This document shows, in pieces, positions 1-5,620 of a DNA stretch of 11,070 nt. The notes under the pieces are model-generated. The model did no database searches, had not been told where the DNA came from, and was given only the letters and a program-made list of their open reading frames with translations. The position numbers were made by a program, and so were the translations under genes. Each line of letters opens with the position of its first letter. The first letter of the stretch is position 1. The stretch is from Treponema sp. GTDB lineage: Bacteria > Spirochaetota > Spirochaetia > Treponematales > Breznakiellaceae. The DNA is taken from assembly GCA_031284105.1 (NCBI GenBank), contig JAITAN010000012.1, positions 1 to 11,070 of the forward strand. The letters are read 5' to 3'.

Positions 1-155
1 AAATTTCAAGTCAATAGTTTTAACTATCAAGTCAATAGTTTTAAATTTCAAGTCAATAGTTTTAAATTTCAAGTCAATAGTTTTAAATTTCAAGTCAATA
101 GTTTTAAATTTCAAGTCAATAGTTTTAACTGGCGAGTCAATAGTTACAACTATCA
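1..155. repeat. 21-bp tandem repeat array, 7 units plus a partial eighth
   Basis: Seven consecutive 21-bp units fill positions 1-147, and a partial unit follows at 148-155. The core CAAGTCAATAGTTTT is identical in units 1-6. Unit 2 (22-42) differs near its start, and unit 7 (127-147) is the most diverged. The array is cut by the left window edge, so its true length is unknown. Because 21 is a multiple of three, several frames stay open. Frame 1 reads a KFQVNSF-type heptapeptide repeat to a stop at 187-189, frame 2 is open to 233, and on the minus strand an ATG at 156-154 reads leftward as KTIDLKF repeats off the window. There are no unique spacers, so it is not a CRISPR array. It could be an intergenic VNTR or the repetitive end of a gene lying to the left. 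Confidence 0.9.
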
Positions 156-607
156 TTACCGGCCGCGGGATTGGCGCGGGAAGGTCTGATCCGCCCTGTC
201 CCATGCAGGTATACGTCTGGGGATATGCGCGCTAATTTTTTAAGAAGAGTGTATACCGTTCATGGGCGGCGGCAGCCGATGCTTTTTCGCTAAACCTGTG
301 CGGAAATGGAGAAAGATTGAGGGAAACAACACATGTGCCGCACCAGGCGGTCAAGGATGTATGGTTTATCTCTTGGTATAAGAATGTCGGGAAACCAAGC
401 GGGTTTCTTACTCGCCCTATCGCTTTCACGTTAATCGCCGTCAAAAGGAAGGTAGAACCGGCAAGGGTTCCCTGTGCGCCGGCAAGAGTTCCCATTTTGA
501 CTATATGAACGCCGGTTCCAAAACCGGCTGCTTTGACGCCGGATATTGCGGTTTCTCATTTCAGGGCCGCGATTCTACGCGCTTCTTTTTACAATCTTTT
601 CACCGTC
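156..607. other. Intergenic stretch with no supported gene
   Basis: About 450 bp between the repeat array and the promoter of the GH43 gene. The only open frames are short (63 aa on plus, 87 aa on minus), lack convincing ribosome binding sites and show no recognisable domain. It holds a 15-bp imperfect direct repeat of the form CCGGCAAGrGTTCCC at 458-472 and 479-493 (period 21 bp), and one small hairpin at 511-528. Nothing else stands out. Confidence 0.6.
511..528. other. 7-bp hairpin with CCAA loop
   Basis: GCCGGTT (511-517), loop CCAA and AACCGGC (522-528) form a perfect 7-bp stem. Only TGCTTT follows on the plus strand, so it is a poor intrinsic terminator. It may still be a remnant terminator or a binding site upstream of the GH43 promoter. 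Confidence 0.35.
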
Positions 608-635
608 TTGCACAATTTCACTCTTATTATATACT
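608..635 (+). promoter_or_regulatory. Weak sigma-70-like promoter abutting the GH43 start
   Basis: TTGCAC (608-613), a 16-bp spacer and TATACT (630-635) are followed by an overlapping TATAAT at 635-640. The -10 is good and the -35 matches consensus at only three positions. The expected transcription start, about 7 nt past the -10, falls at roughly 642-643, which is the A of the first ATG of the GH43 frame. The transcript would therefore be leaderless, or translation begins further in. Confidence 0.4.
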
Positions 636-642
636 ATAATAT

Positions 643-2304
643 ATGGATCAGCAGCATAACAGCGCGGCCTTTTCTTATTTTGAATATGCCGGTATGGACG
701 CGCGCTTTGGAGAGAAATCTCTTGATGAATATTTCAACCCTATCTTGTCCGGTTTTTATCCGGATCCGAGTATCTGCCGTAAAGGAAACGATTTTTTCCT
801 GACGCTTTCTTCTTTCAGTTACTATCCAGGCGTACCGATCTTTCATTCCAAAGATTTGATCCATTGGAAATCGCTGGGACACGTACTGAACAGACCGTCT
901 CAGCTCAACCTTGACGGCATTAGGTTAAACGGGGGCGTCTATGCGCCCGCAATAGCGTACAACCCTCATAACGATACGTTTTACCTTATTACCACCTGCG
1001 TCGACGGCATCGGTACTTTCATCGTAAAGACGAAAGACCCTTTTGAAGAGCGGCGCTGGACCGATCCGATCCCGCTGCCCCATGTGGGCGGTATCGATCC
1101 TTCCCTTTTCTTTGATGACGATGGAGCCGCGTATATCGTGCATAATGACGAGCCGGAAGGAACGCCGGAATGGGCGGGACACCGCGCCGTCTGGATACAT
1201 GCGTTTGATGCCGCAACCGATACGACATTTGGCGAAAGAAAGGCGATTCTGGACGGGGGCGTCGACCGCAGTAAAAAGCCCGTTTGGATTGAGGGACCGC
1301 ACCTTTACAAGATCCGCGGGTCGTATTTCCTCATGGCTGCCGAGGGAGGAACAAGCGTGAACCATTCGGAGGTGATCCTTCGGGCGGATGCGGTGAATGG
1401 TCCGTATACGCCGTTCGGCAGGAACCCCATATTGACGCAGCGGGATGCGCCGGAACCGCGCGCGGACCGCGTAACCAGCGTGGGACATGCGGACCTCATT
1501 GAAACGCCGGAAGGCGAATGGTACGCGGTGTTCCTTGGATGCAGACCCTACGAGGGCAATTTCTACAATACCGGACGGGAGACATTCCTTCTGCCCGTAA
1601 TGTGGCAAGACGGGTTTCCGGTTATTCTTGAACGGGGTACGCCGGTACCGGTTCGGGTGAAGAAGCCGCGGCTGCCGGACGCGGCCGGAGCGCATGACAT
1701 GGGATCGGGCAACTTCCTCCGGCGGGACGATTTTTCCGCAAAACGATTAGGCTCCGAGTGGGTTATGCTGCGCACGCCCCGCGGCGAGCCGTGGTTCCGC
1801 CTTGATAATAAGCTGGTTCTCACGGTAACGGACGCAAGCATCTACGATGCCGGCAATCCCGCGTTTTTAGGCCGAAGGCAGCAGCATACCTGTTTTGAGG
1901 CGGAGACGGAGATGGTGTATACCCCGAAAGACCGGAACGAGATCGCCGGCATTGTGTGCTATCAGAACGAGGCAAATAATGTTGTATTCGGCAAAACCTT
2001 TCACGAGGGCAAACTCGCGGTAACGCTGACGCGGGCCGCGTTACCGCGCTCCGACAGGCGCACGGGAACGCAGGAGAAGAAACCGGTCGCCTTTGAGACG
2101 GTACCGCCCGAATTGGAAAACGCTCCGGTACGGCTCAAGGTGAGGGGAGACCGCGCGTTGTACAGCTTCTACCTGTCGTTTGATCGCAACGGACACTGGC
2201 TGCCCGTGGCCGAAAACCTTGACTGCCGCAATTTAAGCACGGAAAGCGCCGGCGGTTTTGTGGGCGTGATGATAGGGCCTTATGCCGGCCGTCAAAGAAC
2301 ATAA
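643..2304 (+). CDS. Glycoside hydrolase family 43, beta-xylosidase / alpha-arabinofuranosidase-like
   Basis: This protein should remove xylose or arabinose units from oligosaccharides by inverting hydrolysis. It has 553 aa, normal for two-domain GH43 enzymes. The five-bladed propeller spans about residues 32-335. It carries the three expected acids: Asp41 in YPDPS (general base), Asp152 in GGIDPS (pKa modulator) and Glu217 in WIEGPH (general acid). His282 in GHADLIETPEGEWY is the conserved His of the family. A C-terminal ConA-like beta-sandwich (GH43_C2 type) covers about 358-548 and ends in the typical GGFVGVMIGPYA. There is no signal peptide, so it acts in the cytoplasm on imported oligosaccharides. 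The start is uncertain: the ATG at 643 has no Shine-Dalgarno and lies at the predicted transcription start, while Met18 (694) also lacks one. The first ~30 residues are outside the domain. Two ABC permease genes follow at once, suggesting an operon. Exact substrate is unknown. Confidence 0.9.
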   Translation: MDQQHNSAAFSYFEYAGMDARFGEKSLDEYFNPILSGFYPDPSICRKGNDFFLTLSSFSYYPGVPIFHSKDLIHWKSLGHVLNRPSQLNLDGIRLNGGVYAPAIAYNPHNDTFYLITTCVDGIGTFIVKTKDPFEERRWTDPIPLPHVGGIDPSLFFDDDGAAYIVHNDEPEGTPEWAGHRAVWIHAFDAATDTTFGERKAILDGGVDRSKKPVWIEGPHLYKIRGSYFLMAAEGGTSVNHSEVILRADAVNGPYTPFGRNPILTQRDAPEPRADRVTSVGHADLIETPEGEWYAVFLGCRPYEGNFYNTGRETFLLPVMWQDGFPVILERGTPVPVRVKKPRLPDAAGAHDMGSGNFLRRDDFSAKRLGSEWVMLRTPRGEPWFRLDNKLVLTVTDASIYDAGNPAFLGRRQQHTCFEAETEMVYTPKDRNEIAGIVCYQNEANNVVFGKTFHEGKLAVTLTRAALPRSDRRTGTQEKKPVAFETVPPELENAPVRLKVRGDRALYSFYLSFDRNGHWLPVAENLDCRNLSTESAGGFVGVMIGPYAGRQRT

Positions 2305-2311
2305 CCGCGCT

Positions 2312-3490
2312 ATGAAAGAAAAGAAACCCCTAACAACAGGAAAGGAGAAAATTCTTGATGTTTTTACCGGATCGGATGCGCCGGTTTCGGTAGCGGTGGT
2401 GGCATTGGGCTTTCTTGCCGGTACGCTGCTGATGCTCGCGGTAGGACGGAATCCGGCGGGTATGTATTCCGCCATCGTACAGGTGGTAACGGGCTGGGAC
2501 ATTAGGCGCAGCGTCCACAACGTGCGCTACATTGGCGAATGGATTGTCGCCTCTTTACCGCTGATCCTGTGCGGGTTTTCTATGGGCTTTGCCGCGAAGA
2601 CCGGACTGTTCAACATCGGCGCGGAGGGGCAGTATATAGCCGGACTTACGGCAGCCCAGCTCGTGGCGCTTTTCGGTCCGCGGGTTCAGGTTCTGCATTG
2701 GGCTCTCGCCTGTCTTGCGGCTGTTGCCGCAGGCGGGGCGTGGGGCGGCATTTCGGGCTTTCTCAAGGCGAAGTTCAGCGTGTCTGAGGTGGTTTCCACC
2801 ATCATGATGAATTACATCGCGTTTTACGCCTCCCGTTACGTTATGATGAAGGCGCCGGGCGCGAATACCTATAAAACGCCGAATTTCCCCGAAACAGCGC
2901 GCCTGTCAAGCCCTTTTCTTGAATCGATCACCAATGGGTCAAGGCTGAACTACGGGCTGTACCTCACCATAGCGGCGATGCTGATATACCGGGTCATCAT
3001 GGACAAGACCAGCCTCGGCTATGCGATGAGGGCAACGGGTCTTAATAAGGAAGCCGCGCGCTATGGGGGTATCAATGTGAACGGCACTATAACGGCGGCC
3101 ATGGCTATTGCCGGCGCTTTTGCGGGGCTTGCCGGCGCGACGGTATCGCTCGGCGTGTTTTCCTACGGACGTATTTTGTCCGAGCAGGAAGGCTACGGTT
3201 TTGACGGCATTGCGGTAGCCCTTGTGGGGAACAGTACGGCATTCGGCACCGCGCTGTCCGGACTTTTGTTCGGTATGCTCAAGTCCGCCCAACCCTTGAT
3301 GCAGTCCCGCCAAATCCCCAAAGAAATCGCCTCCATCATTATGGGGTTGGTGGTTATTTTTATAAGCCTGCGCGCGGGCGTAAAACTCCTCATGGAATGG
3401 AGGGCGAAGACCGCTCTTTTAGCCCGCGGAAAACGACAAGGCGATATTCAAGGCGATATTCAAAAAAACGGCGAGGGGGCGATGGAATGA
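2312..3490 (+). CDS. ABC transporter permease, nucleoside/simple-sugar type (NupP/PnrD-like)
   Basis: An inner-membrane permease of the BPD_transp_2 family, which works with BMP (PnrA/BmpA-like) binding proteins to import nucleosides or simple sugars. It has 392 aa from the ATG at 2312, with many hydrophobic segments. Family landmarks are KTGLFNIGAEGQYIAG (about 96-111), SVSEVVSTIMMNYIA (156-170), the cytoplasmic-loop motif RATGLNKEAARYGGI (240-254) that contacts the ATPase, and GYGFDGIAVALVGNSTAFG (294-312). An in-frame ATG at 2282 would overlap the GH43 gene by 23 bp. I prefer 2312, which gives a usual Lys-rich start seven bases after the GH43 stop, but neither has a clear ribosome binding site. 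The C-terminus carries a GDIQGDIQ duplication from a 12-bp direct repeat at 3440-3463. The gene overlaps the next permease by 4 bp. The family is clear; the substrate is not. Confidence 0.88.
   Translation: MKEKKPLTTGKEKILDVFTGSDAPVSVAVVALGFLAGTLLMLAVGRNPAGMYSAIVQVVTGWDIRRSVHNVRYIGEWIVASLPLILCGFSMGFAAKTGLFNIGAEGQYIAGLTAAQLVALFGPRVQVLHWALACLAAVAAGGAWGGISGFLKAKFSVSEVVSTIMMNYIAFYASRYVMMKAPGANTYKTPNFPETARLSSPFLESITNGSRLNYGLYLTIAAMLIYRVIMDKTSLGYAMRATGLNKEAARYGGINVNGTITAAMAIAGAFAGLAGATVSLGVFSYGRILSEQEGYGFDGIAVALVGNSTAFGTALSGLLFGMLKSAQPLMQSRQIPKEIASIIMGLVVIFISLRAGVKLLMEWRAKTALLARGKRQGDIQGDIQKNGEGAME
3440..3463 (+). repeat. 12-bp tandem duplication inside permease 1
   Basis: GGCGATATTCAA occurs twice in succession (3440-3451, 3452-3463), adding GDIQ twice to the hydrophilic C-terminal tail of the first permease. 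Exact identity suggests a recent slippage event. It keeps the frame. Confidence 0.85.
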
Positions 3491-4389
3491 CGATCATACT
3501 AAACATGCTTCCTTCGGTCCTGATGATTACTGCCCCGATCCTGATTGCGGCTACGGGCGGACTCATCTGCGAGCGCGCCGGCGTGGTAAACATCGCGCTG
3601 GAAGGGCTTATGTCCATAGGGGCCATGACCGCGGCCACGATCCATGTGCTGCTTGAAAGCGCCGTCGGCTTTTCCATTCCCCTTGCGCTGGTACTCGCCG
3701 CGTTTACCGGCTGCCTTTTCTCGCTCATCCACGCCTTCGCATCCATAAGCCTGAACGCGGATCAGGTGATTTCCGGTACGGGCATCAACCTCTTTGCCAA
3801 CGGCATCACGGTTTTTTTCTGCCAGCTTCTTTTCCGCATGGACAGGACCATGAACCTCAAGCTGGGTATGCTTCCCGGTCCCGGCGGCGTCTATCCGACC
3901 GCGTGGATAGCGTTTGCCATTCTGGGCATAACGTGGTTTGTGCTTTACAAGCGTCCCATAGGCTTGCGTCTGCGGGCTGCGGGCGAACATCCCCAAGCGC
4001 TTGCATCCACAGGCGCGGACGTTATCACGCTGCGCTACGGCGCGGTACTTGTTTCGGGGCTGCTCGCCGGTCTTGCCGGCGGCTGCATCGTGCTTACGCA
4101 GGACATTCAGTTCACGGTATCGACCATCAACGGCAAGGGGTTTATTGCGCTTGCCGCGGTCTCCTTTGGACGCTGGATGCCGCTCGGCATACTCGGCTCC
4201 TCGTTCCTATTCGGGCTTTCATCCGCGCTTGCCGTGAACATCACGAACGTCAAAATGCTGCACGCGCTGCCTTCGGAATTTTTCAGCGCCCTGCCTTATA
4301 TCATTACGCTCGTAACGCTGGTGCTGTTCAGCGGCAAGGATTACGCGCCGAGGGCAGCCGGTCAGCCGTTTGACAAGGGGGAACGTTGA
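3487..4389 (+). CDS. ABC transporter permease, nucleoside/simple-sugar type (NupQ/PnrE-like)
   Basis: The second membrane subunit of the same importer, expected to pair with the preceding permease. It has 300 aa. The start at 3487 is chosen because GAGGGGG lies 6-12 nt upstream and the ATG forms an ATGA overlap with the stop of permease 1, a sign of translational coupling. The frame is open 90 bp further upstream, but that stretch encodes an Arg-rich sequence out of character. Family landmarks are ERAGVVNIALEGLM (29-42), RLRAAGEHPQALASTG (161-176, the ATPase-contact loop) and NGKGFIALAAVSFGRWMPLG (215-234), all typical of YufQ/NupQ proteins. Neither an ATPase nor a BMP-family binding protein lies next to it. 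They would have to be encoded elsewhere or left of the window. The gene ends in a hydrophilic tail and is followed by a 1.2-kb gap. Confidence 0.9.
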   Translation: MTIILNMLPSVLMITAPILIAATGGLICERAGVVNIALEGLMSIGAMTAATIHVLLESAVGFSIPLALVLAAFTGCLFSLIHAFASISLNADQVISGTGINLFANGITVFFCQLLFRMDRTMNLKLGMLPGPGGVYPTAWIAFAILGITWFVLYKRPIGLRLRAAGEHPQALASTGADVITLRYGAVLVSGLLAGLAGGCIVLTQDIQFTVSTINGKGFIALAAVSFGRWMPLGILGSSFLFGLSSALAVNITNVKMLHALPSEFFSALPYIITLVTLVLFSGKDYAPRAAGQPFDKGER

Positions 4390-4412
4390 GCCGTCGTCGG
4401 TATATAAACCCC

Positions 4413-4446
4413 GCCGGTACGCGGATACGGTACGGCAGACGTTTTT
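4413..4446 (+). terminator. Possible terminator after the ABC permease operon
   Basis: GCCGGTAC (4413-4420) and GTACGGC (4430-4436) form a seven-pair stem with one bulged G and a 9-nt loop. A run of five T follows at 4442-4446, but five non-T bases separate it from the stem, which weakens the call. It sits 24 nt beyond the permease stop, the right place for an operon end. Confidence 0.35.
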
Positions 4447-4677
4447 ATACGCAAATATTCCCCGATGTATACCCCGTTACAGGGTTCGGCGGTTCAGCTT
4501 CTAGGTTAGGTCGGACCTCTGTGCAGGTTTCTTCAGAGGGTAATCACGATGTTATATTCAGCTTCATTGTTTCCGGCACTTTTGAACAATTTTTTACAAC
4601 ATTTTTTGCCCGCGTGCCGTTCAACGTTCCGGCTATACGAACCTGCGGCGGCATACTTGCGCCCATGTGATGCAGTA
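4447..4677. other. Non-coding stretch downstream of the permease operon
   Basis: No supported gene. Short open frames cross it without ribosome binding sites or recognisable domains. A 6-bp stem, CCTCTG (4516-4521) with CAGAGG (4534-4539), is the only structure I see, and it has no T-tract. Confidence 0.5.
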
Positions 4678-5098
4678 AGAAAAACCCTCCCGAGTGAATA
4701 CGGAGGGCTTACAAGTCGGGGTTTTGCACGGCACGGAGGACCCTACAACATCGCTCAAACCATGGCGCACGGACGGATTACCACGGCCCAAACCGGACAA
4801 CAAGTCGCCGATTTGATCGCCGAATATACCCGAAAGCAGCATCGTTGCGTTGCTTCTTGTTTCAGTAATTACACGAGCTGCCCCGCCTTGCAGCGTGCGG
4901 GGAAGCCCCCCATTGGTTATAATGGCAGCCATCGCCGGTCAATTACAAATTCCCCGGCATACTCTTCGGCGCAGATGCCGGTCATAGCCTCCCTGTTCAG
5001 CGGCGGTGAATTATCAAGCAGGGTGTTACGCAATTGCCCCATCGGTTTTGTCTCTATAATATGAAAATAACCGGTGAAACGCCGGCTTCTCCCGCCGG
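4678..5098 (-). ncRNA. Candidate minus-strand structured RNA of about 420 nt
   Basis: This is inferred, not recognised as a known RNA family. Read on the minus strand, the stretch has a plausible promoter just before it (-35 at 5133-5128, -10 at 5110-5105) and an intrinsic terminator at its end (4707-4680). Between them lie GC-rich stems: TAACCGG/CCGGTTA (5068-5074 with 5095-5101, partly upstream of the predicted start), CCGGCAT/ATGCCGG (4954-4960 with 4975-4981) and CCCCGC/GCGGGG (4881-4886 with 4897-4902). The third extends by three more pairs past a mismatch. No long minus-strand frame ends before the terminator. A 22-codon frame (4985-4917) starts two bases after AGGGAGG, too tight a spacing to trust. 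I do not see RNase P, tmRNA or SRP signatures. A decayed gene is the main alternative. Confidence 0.35.
4680..4707 (-). terminator. Intrinsic terminator on the minus strand
   Basis: On the minus strand CCCTCC (4707-4702) and GGAGGG (4690-4685) pair around an 11-nt loop, and TTTTT (4684-4680) then CTT follow directly. The T-tract exists only in the minus direction, so this ends a leftward transcript and does not serve the plus-strand permease operon. Confidence 0.6.
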
Positions 5099-5104
5099 TT
5101 AAAC

Positions 5105-5133
5105 AGTATATCACGAAGCGGAACATCGTTGAA
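5105..5133 (-). promoter_or_regulatory. Candidate minus-strand sigma-70-like promoter
   Basis: Read leftward: TTCAAC (5133-5128), a 17-bp spacer and TATACT (5110-5105). The -10 matches consensus at five of six positions and the -35 at three. The start would fall near 5098, inside the first stem of the candidate RNA. Its value rests mainly on agreement with the minus-strand terminator. Confidence 0.35.
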
Positions 5134-5231
5134 TAGACGCATACTTTCAGCCATAGGCTGTTCTAAACTTCGGCGTTGTACCGGGCGCCCTTATCACTTA
5201 TTACCACAAGTTAACGACAATTTTCACCTTT

Positions 5232-5516
5232 TTTGCAAAAATAGTAGTGTCACTAACGAGGGAAAATAATAGAGCAAAAAACAAATGATTTTAATAGAAG
5301 CCCGCACCACACAAACCGAATACGGCATTTCCCCGGCAAAGGATAAAAGCGAATAACGGCGCGTTCCACCTGCTTGTTTCAGCGCCGTCGTCCACATATA
5401 GGTGATGGTCACCTTTCTTCAACTCTACGAGGGATTTTCAAAGGTCACTGTTATTTTCCCTTGTCACTAAGCCCCTATTATTATTCAAGAATATTTACAA
5501 TTTGCAAAATAGTAGT
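5232..5516. repeat. Paired direct and inverted repeats upstream of the kinase promoter
   Basis: Three matched pairs bracket this AT-rich region. TTTGCAAAAATAGTAGT (5232-5248) recurs with one A fewer at 5501-5516, ending on the first base of the -35 box. TGTCACTAA recurs exactly at 5248-5256 and 5462-5470. CGAGGGAAAATAATAG (5257-5272) has a 14/16 inverted counterpart at 5463-5448. No protein gene is supported inside. The layout fits multiple operator sites, possibly with looping, or the remains of a small mobile element. Confidence 0.55.
5400..5414. promoter_or_regulatory. Operator-like inverted repeat AGGTGA-TGG-TCACCT
   Basis: A perfect 6-bp inverted repeat with a 3-bp centre lies about 100 bp upstream of the kinase promoter. 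Its 15-bp size and symmetry suit a dimeric transcription factor site. No regulator gene is present in the window to assign to it. Confidence 0.3.
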
Positions 5517-5543
5517 TGACAAACCAAAACCTTGTGGTATAAT
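5516..5543 (+). promoter_or_regulatory. Near-consensus sigma-70 promoter for the kinase-TRAP operon
   Basis: TTGACA (5516-5521) and TATAAT (5538-5543) are both perfect consensus hexamers, with a 16-bp spacer, 1 bp below the optimum. Transcription should start near 5550, giving a leader of about 54 nt to the kinase ATG. A promoter this strong ahead of a catabolic operon would normally be held down by a repressor. The upstream repeat that abuts the -35 is the obvious candidate site. Confidence 0.8.
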
Positions 5544-5561
5544 ATTGTTATGCAAGATTAG

Positions 5562-5585
5562 GAGCCGCCCGCAAAGGAGCGGCTC
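5562..5585 (+). promoter_or_regulatory. Leader hairpin with the Shine-Dalgarno in its loop
   Basis: GAGCCGC (5562-5568) pairs perfectly with GCGGCTC (5579-5585). The 10-nt loop contains AAAGGA (5573-5578), the only good Shine-Dalgarno in the leader. The 3' arm ends two bases before ATG 5588, which opens a mini-ORF, and 18 bases before the kinase ATG at 5604. Folding would display or block ribosome binding, so this may control translation of the operon's first gene. Confidence 0.5.
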
Positions 5586-5587
5586 AT

Positions 5588-5620
5588 ATGTTGGATTTTG
5601 AATATGATTCTTGTCCTTGA
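5588..5620 (+). CDS. Possible 10-aa leader ORF overlapping the kinase start
   Basis: ATG 5588 lies 8 nt after AAAGGAG (5573-5579), ideal spacing. It encodes MLDFEYDSCP and stops at TGA 5618-5620, 17 nt inside the kinase gene in another frame. The kinase's own starts (TTG 5598, ATG 5604) have no Shine-Dalgarno. Either ribosomes read this peptide and reinitiate on the kinase, or the arrangement is accidental and the kinase uses the distant Shine-Dalgarno through the hairpin. No regulatory amino-acid run is visible. Confidence 0.35.
   Translation: MLDFEYDSCP

Noticed and set aside
1..155. CRISPR-like array at the left edge
   Set aside because: The 21-bp units follow one another with no unique spacers, and there is no leader or cas gene in the window.
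317..508. 63-codon plus-strand frame upstream of the GH43 gene
   Set aside because: It starts at TTG with only a weak GGAG nearby, has no recognisable domain, and lies beside an equally long minus-strand frame. It is followed by a hairpin at 511-528, but that alone does not support a gene.
925..1695. 256-codon minus-strand frame
   Set aside because: It lies fully inside the GH43 gene, which has intact catalytic motifs; the frame is a shadow with Arg/His-rich low-sense composition.
3499..3996. 165-codon minus-strand frame
   Set aside because: It is antisense to the second ABC permease, which is clearly coding; its charged, low-complexity composition is typical of a shadow frame.
4680..4707. 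Terminator for the plus-strand permease operon
   Set aside because: On the plus strand the stem is followed by CTTACAAG, not a T-tract; the A-tract precedes it, so it serves the minus strand.
4633..4932. 99-codon minus-strand frame
   Set aside because: It reads straight through the minus-strand terminator at 4707-4680, lacks a good ribosome binding site, and has no recognisable homology by eye.
4549..5064. 171-codon plus-strand frame in the gap
   Set aside because: No ribosome binding site, no domain I recognise, odd composition, and it runs through the stem of the minus-strand terminator and three other stems.
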